Positions 49,409-49,822 of a DNA stretch of 49,822 nt are shown here, one piece after another. Under the pieces are notes generated by a model. That model ran no database searches and had not been told where the DNA came from. It was given only the letters and a program-made list of their open reading frames with translations. The stretch covers positions 1 through 49,822 of the forward strand of contig JBQCDV010000051.1 in the NCBI GenBank assembly GCA_051960855.1. The letters run 5' to 3'. The stretch comes from JBQCDV01 sp051960855 (GTDB lineage Bacteria; Actinomycetota; Actinomycetes; JAJZTN01). Positions within the stretch are counted from its first letter, which is position 1, and the number at the start of each line of letters is the position of its first letter. The position numbers and the translations under genes were made by a program.

Positions 49409-49822
49409 TTACGGGGCGACGCGGCCGTTGCCGTCGAATGCCGCGGCGGTGATCGGCATCAGGCGGCGCCACTCCGCCTCCATCGCCTCGGCGACCATCT
49501 CGATCTCCCGCTGCGGGTAGCTCGGGAAGTGGGTCCCCTCGCGCTGCGTGCGCAGCGACAGGAAGTTCATGAGGCTGCGGGAGTGCATCGTCACGTACAT
49601 CGAGGAGTAGATCGATACCGGCAGGACGATGCGGGCCAACACGCGGGCCACCCCCGCGTCGAGCATCCGCTGGTACGCGGAGTAGGCCTCCCGGGAGGAG
49701 CGCTGCGTCTCGGCGACGACCAGCTCGTGCTGCTCAGTGCTGCCGTCGACGAACTCGTAGTGCCCCGGCTTGCCCTGCTGCACCAGCTTGCGCTGCGGGC
49801 CGGGCACGTAGAACACCGGCCG
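49409..49822 (-). CDS. thyX: Flavin-dependent thymidylate synthase ThyX (5' part outside window)
   Basis: The C-terminal 137 residues of ThyX, which makes dTMP from dUMP using folate and FAD. The visible part, from FYVPGPQRKLVQQGK to the end, includes ARIVLPVSIYSSMYVTMHSR, SLMNFLSLR and the final IEMVAEAMEAEW, all characteristic. The RHRxxS signature and N-terminus lie beyond the window's right edge. thyX next to dapA is the usual actinobacterial order. Confidence 0.93.
   Translation of the reverse strand, partial: RPVFYVPGPQRKLVQQGKPGHYEFVDGSTEQHELVVAETQRSSREAYSAYQRMLDAGVARVLARIVLPVSIYSSMYVTMHSRSLMNFLSLRTQREGTHFPSYPQREIEMVAEAMEAEWRRLMPITAAAFDGNGRVAP

Noticed and set aside
1..49822. tRNA or rRNA genes
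   Set aside because: I looked for the TPsiC-arm pattern followed by acceptor pairing and for rRNA core sequences on both strands and saw none; a covariance search would settle it.

Overview
This window comes from the chromosome of a high-GC actinobacterium. The evidence is the very high GC content, abundant GTG starts, and a core gene order (thyX-dapA-rnj-ftsK-rodZ-rimO-pgsA-cinA-clgR, and recX-recA / gluDCBA / gluRK / miaB-miaA-dapF) that I recognise from Streptomyces and mycobacterial relatives. Many genes are apparently leaderless: a TANNNT-like -10 element sits 6-9 nt before the start codon. I see no rRNA, tRNA, CRISPR array, phage or insertion sequence. No stretch longer than 300 bases lacks a gene.

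Layout. (1) 1-9.8 kb: a minus-strand tRNA-modification and cell-wall block, miaB - unknown protein - LigB-like protein - miaA - dapF. It is split between miaA and dapF by a 5 kb group: a GNAT acetyltransferase, a GT4 glycosyltransferase, a PIG-L deacetylase, a flippase-like membrane protein and a membrane-anchored esterase. (2) 9.9-11.5 kb: an exported alkaline phosphatase with a possible PHO box. (3) 11.5-18.1 kb: a glutamate sensing and uptake locus, made of a lone TAXI-type binding lipoprotein, the GluK-GluR two-component system and the GluABCD ABC importer. (4) 18.1-20 kb: a DrrAB-like ABC-2 exporter. (5) 20-23.5 kb: recA (with LexA-type and PafBC-type promoter motifs), recX and RNase Y. 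(6) 23.5-28.8 kb: a VOC protein, DUF3046, a BcrC/PAP2-like phosphatase paired with a DUF347 membrane protein, and a three-gene ABC-2 exporter. (7) 28.8-38.4 kb: a NERD-helicase, a DUF222-HNH nuclease whose start codon lies inside a perfect LexA box, and an lhr - GNAT - nei2 operon preceded by a PafBC-type motif. (8) 38.4-49.8 kb, minus strand: DUF167, clgR with a palindromic ClgR-like operator, cinA, pgsA, rimO, a RodZ-like protein, ftsK, a GNAT protein, RNase J, dapA and the 3' part of thyX.

Three themes connect the genes. The first is DNA damage: recA, recX, the HNH nuclease, lhr and nei2 carry LexA-type and PafBC-type signals within 18 kb, with the NERD-helicase among them. The second is glutamate: a TAXI protein, a sensor kinase, a response regulator and an importer sit side by side. 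The third is the envelope: the GT4/PIG-L/flippase/esterase group looks like a glycolipid or cell-surface modification module that has not been assigned a pathway. The strongest leads for something undescribed are this envelope module, the orphan TAXI protein beside GluK, and the overlap of regulatory boxes with leaderless start codons.
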